A DNA stretch of 64,000 nt from Marinobacter arenosus (GCF_019264345.1 NZ_JAHVAO010000001.1:248001-312000), one strand, 5' to 3'. Positions 35,339 through 44,346 are shown, numbered from the stretch's first letter. Made by a program: numbers and translations. The notes: generated by a model from the sequence alone, not told the origin.

Positions 35339-36322
35339 ATGGAAGTGCTCGGCGAGAATCTATGGATATTTGTCGCACTCGTGTTTACCGCGGTGTTCCT
35401 GCTTTCCCAGGGGTTGGTCATTCCCGTTTTCGGTGAGAGTCGGAGTGCCCGAAAACGCATGCGACGGCGCATGAAAACGATGATGGACGATGCTGTCAAC
35501 CAGCAACGGGTATCCCTGCTTCGAGAGCATTACACGCGGAACCTGAACCCGCTGGAAAAGCGTCTCGAAATGCTCGATGTACTCGAGCCCCTGCGAAATC
35601 TTATCGCCCAGAGCGGTATGAAGACACCAGCCTACCGGGTGGTATTGCTTGCCCTGCTAATGGGCGCCCTGACTGCCGGTATTGCCTGGAGTCTGAACAA
35701 GGCGTACTGGGCACCGGCCGTGGGAGCACCACTGGGATCGATTCTGCCGTTTCTCCACATCCGCAAAAAAAGGGCAAGCAGAATCGCACGGATCGAGGAG
35801 CAGTTACCGGACGTTGTCGACGTCATTATCCGGGCGCTCAGGGCCGGTCACCCGTTCGTTGAAGCCATCCGGCTCGTGTCCACGGAAATGCCCAGTCCCG
35901 TCAAGGAAGAATTCAGGACCACCTTCAACGAGATCAATTACGGAGGCGACGTCCGCACGGCGTTGATGGGACTGTTACAACGCGTTCCGAGCATTCTGGT
36001 TATGGCCTTGATCACGGCAGTTCTGGTGCAGCGTGAGTCCGGTGGCAACCTGGCGGAGGTGTTGGAGAAAATTGCTGCCGTCATCCGGGGACGATTCCGC
36101 TTCCAGCGCAAAGTGAGAACACTCTCGGCGGAAGGCCGGATCTCTGCCTGGGTTCTTACGCTCACCCCGTTTGTCCTGTTTCTGGTCATCTCCGTGGTGA
36201 ATCCCGATTACATGCCGATGCTCACGGAAAGCCCGCGGGGCGGGGATATCATCCTGGTTGCGCTGGTTCTGATCGTGCTCGGTGTGTTCTGGATCAAGAA
36301 GATCCTTAATCTCAAGGTGTGA
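35339..36322 (+). CDS. tadB: TadB inner-membrane platform protein
   Basis: A 327-residue T2SSF-domain protein. It has an N-terminal helix, two central helices (VVLLALLMGALTAGIAWSL; and beyond), the cytoplasmic T2SF domain (VDVIIRALRAGHPFVEAIRLV) and two C-terminal helices. TadB with TadC forms the inner-membrane platform on which TadA acts. It begins 3 bp after tadA. Confidence 0.94.
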   Translation: MEVLGENLWIFVALVFTAVFLLSQGLVIPVFGESRSARKRMRRRMKTMMDDAVNQQRVSLLREHYTRNLNPLEKRLEMLDVLEPLRNLIAQSGMKTPAYRVVLLALLMGALTAGIAWSLNKAYWAPAVGAPLGSILPFLHIRKKRASRIARIEEQLPDVVDVIIRALRAGHPFVEAIRLVSTEMPSPVKEEFRTTFNEINYGGDVRTALMGLLQRVPSILVMALITAVLVQRESGGNLAEVLEKIAAVIRGRFRFQRKVRTLSAEGRISAWVLTLTPFVLFLVISVVNPDYMPMLTESPRGGDIILVALVLIVLGVFWIKKILNLKV

Positions 36323-36334
36323 AGGAGAAACGCC

Positions 36335-37297
36335 ATGGATTATCTGATTGGACTTCTCAACTCTACGCTGCAAAACCAGCAGATAGCGGAATGGGTCTTT
36401 GTGTCTTTGATGGGGGCGACGGTGTTCTGCGCTGGCCTCGCCGGGATATTCCTCATCTCGACGATCTTCAATCCGGTACGGAACCGCCTGCAAGAGGTAG
36501 TTGGCACCGAGCAGGAGGGCGCGCCGGCTAAAACGGGGGCCATGGTCATCCTGATGGGCAAAGTGGCTCCCTTCGTATTGCCCAAGAAGGAAGGAGAGCG
36601 CAGCCGGACCCGGGAAAAGCTGATGCATGCGGGATTTCGGAGCGATAACGCCCTGGCCAACTTCTATGCGATCAAGACATTGTTGTTCATAGGCCTTCCC
36701 TTATTGATTCTGCTGGTCATTAACTGGCTACCTTCAGTGACGTCGGCCCTGGCCCTGCAGTCCGCCGCAGCGGCGGTGCTCATCGGTGTCGCGGCCCCGA
36801 ACTATGTGTTGGCGAAATTGATTCAGCGCCGTAAGCGGCTGCTTTACCACGGGTTCCCGGACGCTCTCGACCTTCTGGTGGTCTGCACAGAAGCCGGCTT
36901 TGGCCTCAAGCCGGCCCTTCAGCGCGTGGCTGACGAGGTGTCCGTGGGCCATCCGGAACTGGCCGAGGAGTTCGCCCTGGTGAATGCGGAAATGAGGGCG
37001 GGTGTTGAACGGTCGGAGGCCCTCCACAACCTGGCGGATCGTACCGGCCTGGAGGAAATTGCGGGTCTCGTCACCCTCTTGAGCCAGAGTCTTCGGTTTG
37101 GCACCAGCATTGCGGATTCCCTGAGGATCTATTCCGAAGAGTTTCGCGACAAAAGGATGCAGAAAGCCGAGGAGGAAGCCGGAAAAATTTCCACGAAGCT
37201 GATTTTCCCTCTGGTTTTCTGCATGTTCCCGGCGTTCTTTGTGGTGGCCATTGGGCCGGCGATTGTCGGGCTGATGGATCATTTTAACATTCAATGA
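36335..37297 (+). CDS. tadC: TadC inner-membrane platform protein
   Basis: A 320-residue T2SSF-domain protein with helices near residues 22-42 and 125-160, the T2SF segment (PDALDLLVVCTEAGFGLKPALQRVADEV), and C-terminal helices ending near the terminus. It pairs with TadB. It lies 12 bp after tadB, and the spacing and order tadA-tadB-tadC are canonical. Confidence 0.94.
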   Translation: MDYLIGLLNSTLQNQQIAEWVFVSLMGATVFCAGLAGIFLISTIFNPVRNRLQEVVGTEQEGAPAKTGAMVILMGKVAPFVLPKKEGERSRTREKLMHAGFRSDNALANFYAIKTLLFIGLPLLILLVINWLPSVTSALALQSAAAAVLIGVAAPNYVLAKLIQRRKRLLYHGFPDALDLLVVCTEAGFGLKPALQRVADEVSVGHPELAEEFALVNAEMRAGVERSEALHNLADRTGLEEIAGLVTLLSQSLRFGTSIADSLRIYSEEFRDKRMQKAEEEAGKISTKLIFPLVFCMFPAFFVVAIGPAIVGLMDHFNIQ

Positions 37298-37363
37298 CAG
37301 GGCTGATTCAAAGCCGTGCCGAAACGGTATGAGACTTTCAATAGGACACAGGAGTAACGCCCC

Positions 37364-38290
37364 ATGAAAGGCATGAACTGGATGATGAAAGGAAGCAGTA
37401 TCGTTCTGACGTGCGCGTTTCTGGCCGGATGCGCATCGACGCCCACAGGCGCGGAGGGGGATTTCTCCGGTTTGTACAGTGGCAAATCGGAGCTGACATT
37501 TTCGACACTGATGCCGATTGAATCGGCGGCCGAGGGCATTGCCCGCGGTGACGCCGCCCGCGCCAGGGGTGAGCTTGACCAGGCCATTTTCGAGTACATC
37601 CGAACCCTTGAGTTGGAACCGGACAATCCGGAGAGTTTTTATAAAATCGGCGCCATTAACCTCCAGAAAGAGGAGTTGGGCAAGGCTCATACCGCATTCC
37701 AGAGTGCCCTGGAACATGACCCCGACCACGCTGGCGCCCTGGAGGGCATGGGTTTGGTACTGATGCAGATGCGCCAGCCAGATCGGGCCCGTATCGTGCT
37801 GGAGAAAGCGGTCAGTCTGGATCCAAAGTTGGGTAAAGCCCATAACGCGCTTGGCATCCTTGCCGATCTTCGTGGCGATTTCGTCCGGGCGGGCGAGCAC
37901 TATAACGACGCCTTGATGCTGTCTCCCTTGAGTGCGCGCATTCAGAATAACCTGGGCTATTCGCATTACCTGGCGGGCCAATGGGATCTGGCCGAGCGGG
38001 CCTACCTTGCCGCCCTCAATGTTGATCCCTGGCATAAGCGAGCCTGGCAAAATCTGGGGCAACTCTACACACGCCAGGAGCGTTACGATGAGGCGCTTGA
38101 GGTGCTAAGAGAGGTGATGTCCGAAGCGGAGGCTCTTAACACCGTGGGCTACATCTGTATGAGCGGCGAAAAATTCGCGGATGCGGAGCGGTTCTTTACC
38201 CTGGCTGCAGAGGCGTCGCCGAGTTACTACGTCACGGCCAATGAAAATCTGGAGCAGGTCCGGCGGCTGATCGCCAGGAACGATCCCTGA
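37364..38290 (+). CDS. tadD: TadD-like TPR lipoprotein
   Basis: A 308-residue lipoprotein with lipobox FLAGC (Cys23) followed by several TPR repeats from residue 65 onward (ALxxxPDNPESFYKIGAINL, the Leu/Ala-rich A and B helices repeat about every 34 residues). TadD proteins are needed for outer-membrane assembly of the secretin. It is the last gene of the tad block and is followed by a strong hairpin at 38323-38355. Confidence 0.9.
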   Translation: MKGMNWMMKGSSIVLTCAFLAGCASTPTGAEGDFSGLYSGKSELTFSTLMPIESAAEGIARGDAARARGELDQAIFEYIRTLELEPDNPESFYKIGAINLQKEELGKAHTAFQSALEHDPDHAGALEGMGLVLMQMRQPDRARIVLEKAVSLDPKLGKAHNALGILADLRGDFVRAGEHYNDALMLSPLSARIQNNLGYSHYLAGQWDLAERAYLAALNVDPWHKRAWQNLGQLYTRQERYDEALEVLREVMSEAEALNTVGYICMSGEKFADAERFFTLAAEASPSYYVTANENLEQVRRLIARNDP

Positions 38291-38322
38291 TTGTCTCGTC
38301 ACCCAGCCAGCCTATCGATCGT

Positions 38323-38355
38323 ATCCGGCCATCTGATCGTTTCAGATGGCCGGAT
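38323..38355. terminator. Perfect 14-bp hairpin between convergent tadD and RES genes
   Basis: ATCCGGCCATCTGA (38323-38336) and TCAGATGGCCGGAT (38342-38355) form a perfect 14-bp stem around TCGTT. It begins 32 bp after tadD, and its right arm covers the last 14 bp of the RES gene, so it could terminate both. No T-run follows, so any terminator would be Rho-helped or act mainly as an mRNA-stabilising end. Confidence 0.6.
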
Positions 38356-39136
38356 CGGGCAACCGTCCGTCGATGAGGAATTGGCCCCGGGAAAATTCCA
38401 GTACCTCCCTGGAGCCATCCTCCGCGGTGAGACTCATCGACACCGAGTCGGTGGCAGTCACAACGATTAAACGCATCTTTTCCCGTGGCGTGTGGTCCTT
38501 CAGTGCGCCGGGCTCAAACAGGGCGGCGTTCACTCCCTCCATGCCGTCGCGGGCGTGGTAGGGCAAGGAGTACAATCCGGCCTGAAGGGCGCGGGCTGAC
38601 AGGAACTGAAACGCCTTTACCCCGCACGCACGCATTTCGCTGCCCAACGATTGGGTCATTGCATAACTGGATGGGTGCGTCAGATCTTCGTGAAGCTCGT
38701 TCCAGGCCTTGCCCTGCAACCGAACGCCATGCTCGGTTCGGATTCTGGCCCCAAACACGGTATGGAGTGTCCGCAAGGGTTTGGGAAAGGGCACGGCGAC
38801 GTGACTGATAAATACGAACCGATAGAACGCGGTTTCAGCCAGCGCGGTGTTTACGGTCATGGCGCCATAGAAAAGGCTTTTTTCGAAGGCCTGCCCAAAG
38901 CGCGAGCCGTGTTTTAGCGGCGGGTAGCGAAAGGGTGTGGCGAGCAGGTAGTGGAGGCGGCCCGTTCCCCTGGCGCGGGCTGGCTTGGTCTTTTCCAGCA
39001 GTTCCTCCAGCCGTGCCTGCTCCGGAATGTTGTCGACAAGCCGGGTGGTGGCGATCTCTTCCTGGGATTCAACAACCCGATAGACGGTACCCTGTAACGG
39101 TTCAAGACACCGGGCAATCCGGGCTTCGTGCGTCAA
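38342..39136 (-). CDS. RES-domain NAD+-degrading toxin
   Basis: A 264-residue RES protein. Characteristic residues are visible: Arg79 (HGSRFG), Tyr90 (LFYGA), Glu101 (LAETAFYR) and Ser180 within FQFLSAR, the trio that gives the family its name. Relatives such as MbcT and Pseudomonas Res phosphorolyse or hydrolyse NAD+, halting growth. It overlaps the antitoxin gene by 4 bp, as in other Res-Xre pairs. N-terminal 50 residues are an extension not typical of shorter RES toxins. Confidence 0.87.
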   Translation of the reverse strand: MTHEARIARCLEPLQGTVYRVVESQEEIATTRLVDNIPEQARLEELLEKTKPARARGTGRLHYLLATPFRYPPLKHGSRFGQAFEKSLFYGAMTVNTALAETAFYRFVFISHVAVPFPKPLRTLHTVFGARIRTEHGVRLQGKAWNELHEDLTHPSSYAMTQSLGSEMRACGVKAFQFLSARALQAGLYSLPYHARDGMEGVNAALFEPGALKDHTPREKMRLIVVTATDSVSMSLTAEDGSREVLEFSRGQFLIDGRLPDPAI

Positions 39137-39498
39137 AGCTTACCCCGCATGGCATCCAGGTAGTGATTGACCCGGACGAGCCCCTCCGCGGATTTGACCA
39201 ACTCACGCGGGATCGCCTCGAAATACCGGTTCTCGGTGTTGATCCAGTGTTTCATGGCGTCGGGCTCGCCACCCGTCAACGCATAGACACTGCGGTAGAG
39301 CCGGATAAAGAGCAGGGCCAGTTCTCCGGACTTGCTCTCCGGGTCAATGCCGTCCCGAACCAGTCCCGTCCGGTTTCGGCCAACAATGTCTGCCAGCTCG
39401 GTCTGATTGAAGCCAAAGGCCTTTCCGGCATTCAGTAATGCTTTCGAGAGCAGTACCTTGTCCTGGGTGGATTCATCCTGAAGTTTTGCGGTACTCAT
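39133..39498 (-). CDS. Xre/MbcA/ParS-type antitoxin
   Basis: A 121-residue antitoxin. Residues 1-60 carry a helix-turn-helix (LADIVGRNRTGLVRD) and the C-terminal 60 residues are the DUF2384 toxin-binding domain (GGEPDAMKHWINTENRYF, IPRELVKSAEGLVRV). Antitoxins of this group bind and block RES toxins and repress their own promoter. The gene is transcribed before the toxin with a 4-bp overlap, and an inverted repeat at 39519-39550 lies 20 bp upstream of its start. Confidence 0.92.
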   Translation of the reverse strand: MSTAKLQDESTQDKVLLSKALLNAGKAFGFNQTELADIVGRNRTGLVRDGIDPESKSGELALLFIRLYRSVYALTGGEPDAMKHWINTENRYFEAIPRELVKSAEGLVRVNHYLDAMRGKL

Positions 39499-39518
39499 GA
39501 CTCGGGACCCCGTGTTGA

Positions 39519-39550
39519 TTTTTCACAGTATAGCCTAATTATGTGAAAAA
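39519..39550 (-). promoter_or_regulatory. Operator-like inverted repeat over the res-xre promoter
   Basis: TTTTTCACA (39519-39527) and TGTGAAAAA (39542-39550) form a perfect 9-bp inverted repeat with a 14-nt spacer. A -10-like TATACT (minus strand, 39528-39533) lies inside the spacer, so a protein bound to both arms would cover the promoter. This fits the autorepression known for Res-Xre systems. Confidence 0.68.
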
Positions 39551-39576
39551 ATGACAGTTGGGTTGCTGTGCCTGAC

Positions 39577-41136
39577 TCACTCGGGGTACCCTGTGATCTC
39601 CCGAATCTTGCGGTACAAGGGCTGGAGCTGGGGGTACATTTTTAGGTAGACCTCTGAATAGAGCCGCTCGTACAGCGCCTGGGTTTCCGGTCGCGGCTGG
39701 AACACCTCGCCGACCCGGGTCATGGCGGCGACGGCGGTCGGAAAATCAGGGTGCAGGCCCAAGCCCACGGCGGCATCAATCGCGGCGCCCAGACCAGAGG
39801 TTTCGTAGGTGTGCGGTCGTTCGGCCGGCAGACCGAACACGTCGGCTGTCAGTTGCATGGCGGCATCACTTTGAGAGCCGCCTCCGGCTACCCGGAGGGT
39901 TCGGATGCGCACTCCGGTTCGCTTTTCGATCTTTTCCTTGCCTTCCCGCAGGGCGTAGGCGAGCCCCTCGAGTATGGCCCGATAGATGTGCGAGCGGGTG
40001 TGAACGTCGCCAAATCCGATGATCGAGCCCTTGGCTTCGGGCCCCGGTTGCCTCACGCCGGGGGACCAATAGGGTTGCAGCATCAGGCCCATGGATCCGG
40101 GGGGTACGGCGCGCACCAGCTCATCGAACAGCTCCTCCGGTTCAATGCCCCGTTGTTCGGCAAGCTTGCGTTCCCTCAAGCCGAATTCCCGCTTGAACCA
40201 ACTTACCATCCAGAAGCCCCGGTAGATCATCACCTCTGTAGAGTAGTGCCCGGGTAGCGCGGATGGGTAGGGCGGCATCAATCTGATGGGCTCCACGTAC
40301 CGTTTGCTGGTGGTATTGATGGTCGCGGTCGTGCCATAGCTCATGCAGCCGACATCCGGTGCGAGGCCGCCTGAGCCCAGAATCTCGCAGGCTTTGTCCG
40401 AGGCGGCCGCAATGACCGGAAGGCCTGCTGGAAGCCCCAGGTGTTCAGAAGCTTCGGAGGTGAGGGAGCCCAGGGGTTCGCCGGGTTCGACGAGTTCGGG
40501 CAGCATGTCCCGGGTGATTGGCATGGTTTGCCATTTGAAATCCCGGGGACCTGCCCATTGGTGTTTTCGGTAATTGAAGGGCAGGTAGCCCACCTGGCTT
40601 CCGGTGGAATCCCGGAGCTGACCGGTCAGTCGATAATTGAGGTAGCCGGACAGCAAAAGAAAATGCCGGGTTTTTTGCCAGATTTCCGGCTGATTCTGAG
40701 CAATCCAGTTGGCTTGGGCTTTTTCCCGGAAACGGTTGATGGTGTCTTCCAGGCGGGCCAGCTTGAACAGCCAGCCCCAAGGGCCTTTGACGGGGCCATC
40801 CACCCGGGCGTGCCGCTGATCAAGCCAGATGATCGCTGGGCGCAAGGGCTTACCGTCCTCACCCAGGTTAATCACCGTGCCACGCTGGGTGGTCACGGTG
40901 ACACCGGCTACCTGATCCGGGGTGGCCTCGGTCGTTTCCCACAGCAGCGTGCAGGCGTTCCCGAGATTGTCCCAGAAATAGTCCGGGTGTTGTTCGGCCC
41001 ATCCCGGCTGTTCGGAGAAATAGGGATCGAGATCCTGTTTGCCTTTGCCGACAAGATTGCCGCGGGTGTCGAACAGCAGGGCGCGAACGCTCTGTGTACC
41101 GTTATCGATGGCGAGAATTAAGGGGTCACTGGTCAT
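39577..41136 (-). CDS. FGGY-family carbohydrate/polyol kinase
   Basis: A 519-residue kinase from the ATG at 41136 (MTSDPLILAIDNGTQSVRALLFD); the earlier in-frame start lies inside glpD. The ASKHA phosphate-1 motif AIDNGTQSVRA and the C-terminal LRVAGGGSQSDAAMQLTADV are typical of FGGY kinases (glycerol, xylulose, ribulose). Overall it is closer to the uncharacterised E. coli YgcE type than to GlpK by layout. It overlaps the upstream glpD-like gene by 11 bp, so it phosphorylates something belonging to that pathway, possibly glycerol or a glycerol ether. Confidence 0.86.
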   Translation of the reverse strand: MTSDPLILAIDNGTQSVRALLFDTRGNLVGKGKQDLDPYFSEQPGWAEQHPDYFWDNLGNACTLLWETTEATPDQVAGVTVTTQRGTVINLGEDGKPLRPAIIWLDQRHARVDGPVKGPWGWLFKLARLEDTINRFREKAQANWIAQNQPEIWQKTRHFLLLSGYLNYRLTGQLRDSTGSQVGYLPFNYRKHQWAGPRDFKWQTMPITRDMLPELVEPGEPLGSLTSEASEHLGLPAGLPVIAAASDKACEILGSGGLAPDVGCMSYGTTATINTTSKRYVEPIRLMPPYPSALPGHYSTEVMIYRGFWMVSWFKREFGLRERKLAEQRGIEPEELFDELVRAVPPGSMGLMLQPYWSPGVRQPGPEAKGSIIGFGDVHTRSHIYRAILEGLAYALREGKEKIEKRTGVRIRTLRVAGGGSQSDAAMQLTADVFGLPAERPHTYETSGLGAAIDAAVGLGLHPDFPTAVAAMTRVGEVFQPRPETQALYERLYSEVYLKMYPQLQPLYRKIREITGYPE

Positions 41137-42733
41137 CGCCAGACTCCTTGTCAGGCAATGCGTAAGCTCGCATGCGGATCTCGCGGTAACGGATTTCCTC
41201 CTGTTCCCAGCGCTCATCAGTCCAGCCCAGTACCGGCTGGCAATAGCGTCTGATAGTGGGAAGCAGATCTTGAGCGCCGTTTTGGGCGATCAGGCCCAGT
41301 CGGGTCCGCCGTAAGAGAAGGTCGTCCAGATGGTGAACGTCTTCATGGCTGCACGCCCAGCGTAGCTCTGACCAGAGCAGGCCAGAGGGCTTCCCGTCGA
41401 CCGGTACGTCGTCGAGACACCCGTCCGCCAGCATTGACTCCAGGTCGGGGCCGTAATACCCCGTTAGTCGGTTCCAGGTCAGATGACCGATGGAGGGTGG
41501 GCGCTGCCGCTCTGCGCCCGCTGTAAAGACGGGACACTGCGGATCCCGGAGGCACCGTGCGCCCTGGTCACCCAGGCCCCTGGCAAGGGCTTCGCGAGCG
41601 ATCAGGCGGAAGGTGGTGAGTTTGCCCCCGGAAATGCTGATCAGTCCCTCGTGTTCCTGAAACTCGTGCTCACGATTCTCTTTGGACGGCGCTTTGCCGG
41701 AACCGTCGGTGACGATGGGGCGAACACCGGCCCAGGTCGAAAGAATATCTTGCCGGGACAGGTTACTGGACGGGAACAGGCGTTCGGAGATTTTCAACAG
41801 GTAGTCGACTTCCTTGCCAGAGATCCGGGGCTCGTCGTCGAGATTGCCGGAATGGTCGAGGTCGGTGGTTCCCAGAACCGTTGCGCCTTCCCAGGGAAAG
41901 GCAAATACCGGGCGCTTGTCCTCGGGGTGCAGTAGGGATATGGAGCAGGAAACAGGAAGTCTGGTCCAGGGAACCACAAGATGGCTGCCCCTGAGAGGAC
42001 GGATGTTCATGACCGGTTGATCGGGCGATGCTGTCTGCAACCGGTCGGCCCAGGCACCTGTGGCGTTAATGACGAGCGGACTGGACACGTCAAAGGGCTC
42101 GTCACTTCCTTCAGCCTGCAGACGAACGCCCGACACCTTGCCGTCGGTCCGCTTTACCTCCAGGGCTTTGACGTAATTCAGGCAAACGGCGCCGTCTTTT
42201 CGGGCTTCGGCGATGATGCGCTGAACCAGGCGGGCGTCATCGGTTACGGCATCGGAAAAAACGCTCGCCCCGATGAGATCGTTGGTGGTCAGCCCGGGGG
42301 CCCAGTGTGTGGCTTCGGCACGGTTGAGTAACCGACGTGAATGGACGCCCGAAATCCGATCGTAAACGGCGAGCAGAATCTGGAACAGTCCTGGACTGGG
42401 GAACTGCCGGTGGAAGTGCGGCATCAAAAAACGCAGGGGCCGTATAAGGCCCGGGGCCTCTGCCAACAGGCGTTGACGTTCCCGGACGGCATCCCGTGTC
42501 AGCCGGTATTGCCCACTACCAAGGTAGCGAAGACCGCCATGAACCATCTTGGACGAGCGGCTGGACGTTCCCCAGGCAAAATCCTTTTGCTCCACCAGGA
42601 GCGTTCGCAATCCACTGCCGGCCGCTTCCCGTGCGACCCCTGCGCCGGTAATCCCTCCACCGATGACAATCACATCAAAGCAGCGCCTGGCGGCCCTCAG
42701 TTCACCGAGAAGCTGGTCTCTTGGGATGGTCAT
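41126..42733 (-). CDS. GlpD-like FAD-dependent glycerol-3-phosphate dehydrogenase/oxidase
   Basis: A 535-residue flavoprotein. The FAD motif IVIGGGITGAGVAREAA starts near residue 22; KMVHGGLRYL and TRLVQRIIAEA are characteristic of aerobic GlpD. The C-terminal helical domain (LRWACSHEDVHHLDDLLLRRTRLG) is the DAO_C domain of GlpD. It probably converts a glycerol-3-phosphate or its ether to the dihydroxyacetone form. Start at 42733 gives a 4-bp overlap with the AGPS-like gene. Confidence 0.9.
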   Translation of the reverse strand: MTIPRDQLLGELRAARRCFDVIVIGGGITGAGVAREAAGSGLRTLLVEQKDFAWGTSSRSSKMVHGGLRYLGSGQYRLTRDAVRERQRLLAEAPGLIRPLRFLMPHFHRQFPSPGLFQILLAVYDRISGVHSRRLLNRAEATHWAPGLTTNDLIGASVFSDAVTDDARLVQRIIAEARKDGAVCLNYVKALEVKRTDGKVSGVRLQAEGSDEPFDVSSPLVINATGAWADRLQTASPDQPVMNIRPLRGSHLVVPWTRLPVSCSISLLHPEDKRPVFAFPWEGATVLGTTDLDHSGNLDDEPRISGKEVDYLLKISERLFPSSNLSRQDILSTWAGVRPIVTDGSGKAPSKENREHEFQEHEGLISISGGKLTTFRLIAREALARGLGDQGARCLRDPQCPVFTAGAERQRPPSIGHLTWNRLTGYYGPDLESMLADGCLDDVPVDGKPSGLLWSELRWACSHEDVHHLDDLLLRRTRLGLIAQNGAQDLLPTIRRYCQPVLGWTDERWEQEEIRYREIRMRAYALPDKESGDDQ

Positions 42734-44346
42734 GGTCCTTCCACCAGGGTTCCGGGATTCAGCAGGGCGTCCGGGTCGAAGGTGTTGCACAGTGACCGGA
42801 TGGCCAGCATGCCCAGTTCTCCCTTCTCAACCGGCAGAAAGGGCGCATGATCCTTGCCCACACCATGTTGGTGACTGATGGTGCCCCGATTGGCGACGAT
42901 CAGTTCGGACGTGCTGTGCTTGAGAGACTTCCAGCGCGCCAATGTCTCTTCATAGGACTCCGCGACCCGGAACACGTAAGTGGTGTAGATGCTGCATCCC
43001 TGGCCATAAAAATGGGAGAGATGGGTGAAAACATGGACGGATTCGTTCCTGTCGTCGAGGCCATGCCTCAGGTTATTTTCCATTAGCCCAAGCAGGTTAT
43101 CGACATTATCCCAGTCGGTTGCGGTTTCCAGGGTGTCGACGGCATAGCCAAGCTCCCACAGCGCCTCCCGGAGGTAGGGCATAGTAAACCGTTTCTCAGC
43201 CCATTTAGCGCCCAGGTGTGTACCGGTATAAACGCCCCCGTATTCCGAGCAGATTCGGCGGGCCTCTGACCGGGCACTTTTGCATTGCCGGCGGCTGCCG
43301 GTCAGGCCAAAGGTCATCATGCATTTGCCCTCGCCGGAACCACGAAGGGACAGGTATTGCTCCAGCAGGCCAATCAATCGGGGGTGGCCCGCAAGGGCCA
43401 GTTGGGTTTCCGTTTCAACGGCGTTGCTGAGGCGCAGCATCGACAGCTGTGTCCGATTCTGGACCAATTGCTGGCAGGCGGCCCGGGCGCTTTCCCAGCT
43501 GGGGAAGAACACGACGTGAAAGCTCTCGTGCTCGGGTAGCCGGCTGACTCGAACCTTGACCTCGGTTATCAGCCCGAGCCGGCCTTCCGAGCCCAGTATC
43601 ATCTCCCGGATGTCTGGGCCCGCACTGGAGGCTGGGATGGTTGGCAGGTCCAGGGTTCCCTGAAGGGTTTCAACCCGCCCGCCTGCAAACAGTTGTTCGA
43701 TCCGCCCATACCGGAGAGACTGTTGCCCACTGGATCGGGATGCCACCCAACCGCCGATCGTGGACAGCTCAAACGATTGGGGAAAATGACCGAGCGTATA
43801 ACCGTGGGCACGGAGCTGAGATTCCACCAGCGGGCCGGGTGTCCCGGCGCCGAAGGTTGCAATCTGACTTTCCCGGTCCAGATCGGTGAGTCGATTCATT
43901 TCGCCCATATCGACGGTCAGAACCGGGTTGTCTGCCGCAATTGGATTGATATGGCCTGCAACGCTGGTGCCTCCACCGTAGGGAATGAGGTGGACATCAT
44001 TCTCGCTTGCGAACTGGAGCAGGGCCTGTATGTCGCGGCTGGAGCGGGGGAACGCGACACCATCGGGGAAGACGCCGAACTCTCCGCTGCGCATGGCCAG
44101 CCAGTCCGCAAGGCTTTGCCCGCGGGCATGCCGCACCCGCGCTTCGGGCCCGGAGTCAATCAGGTTGTCGAGCCGCTGGTCTGGCAGCGAGGGGAGTCTG
44201 GATTCGGGCACGCGGTCGCACACGTCTTGGAGAGTGGCATCCGGAAGCGGCTTCCCGGCACCGATGCGCTTGGACAGAAATTCGTTGCCCTCCTGCGGCA
44301 GCGCCATATTGAACGTTTCGTCACCCCAGCCGTTCCAGCGTCGCAT
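42730..44346 (-). CDS. Alkyl-dihydroxyacetonephosphate-synthase-like FAD enzyme (AGPS family)
   Basis: A 538-residue flavoenzyme. The N-terminus MRRWNGWGD, the PP-loop FAD motif (AFPRSSRDIQALL, IPYGGGTSVAGH), the SHFYGQGCSIYTT segment and the active-site HQHGVGKDH match alkylglycerone-phosphate synthase. Eukaryotic AGPS swaps the acyl chain of acyl-DHAP for a fatty alcohol, the first ether-forming step. The bacterial family is broader (FAD-linked oxidase type 4, including E. coli YgcU), so the reaction may differ. It is first in a coupled operon with GlpD-like and FGGY kinase genes. Confidence 0.85.
   Translation of the reverse strand: MRRWNGWGDETFNMALPQEGNEFLSKRIGAGKPLPDATLQDVCDRVPESRLPSLPDQRLDNLIDSGPEARVRHARGQSLADWLAMRSGEFGVFPDGVAFPRSSRDIQALLQFASENDVHLIPYGGGTSVAGHINPIAADNPVLTVDMGEMNRLTDLDRESQIATFGAGTPGPLVESQLRAHGYTLGHFPQSFELSTIGGWVASRSSGQQSLRYGRIEQLFAGGRVETLQGTLDLPTIPASSAGPDIREMILGSEGRLGLITEVKVRVSRLPEHESFHVVFFPSWESARAACQQLVQNRTQLSMLRLSNAVETETQLALAGHPRLIGLLEQYLSLRGSGEGKCMMTFGLTGSRRQCKSARSEARRICSEYGGVYTGTHLGAKWAEKRFTMPYLREALWELGYAVDTLETATDWDNVDNLLGLMENNLRHGLDDRNESVHVFTHLSHFYGQGCSIYTTYVFRVAESYEETLARWKSLKHSTSELIVANRGTISHQHGVGKDHAPFLPVEKGELGMLAIRSLCNTFDPDALLNPGTLVEGP

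Noticed and set aside
36734..38062. 442-codon open frame on the minus strand across tadC and tadD
   Set aside because: Spans two strongly supported genes and their gap on the opposite strand, shows no family resemblance and no good start; a shadow of GC-rich third-position bias.
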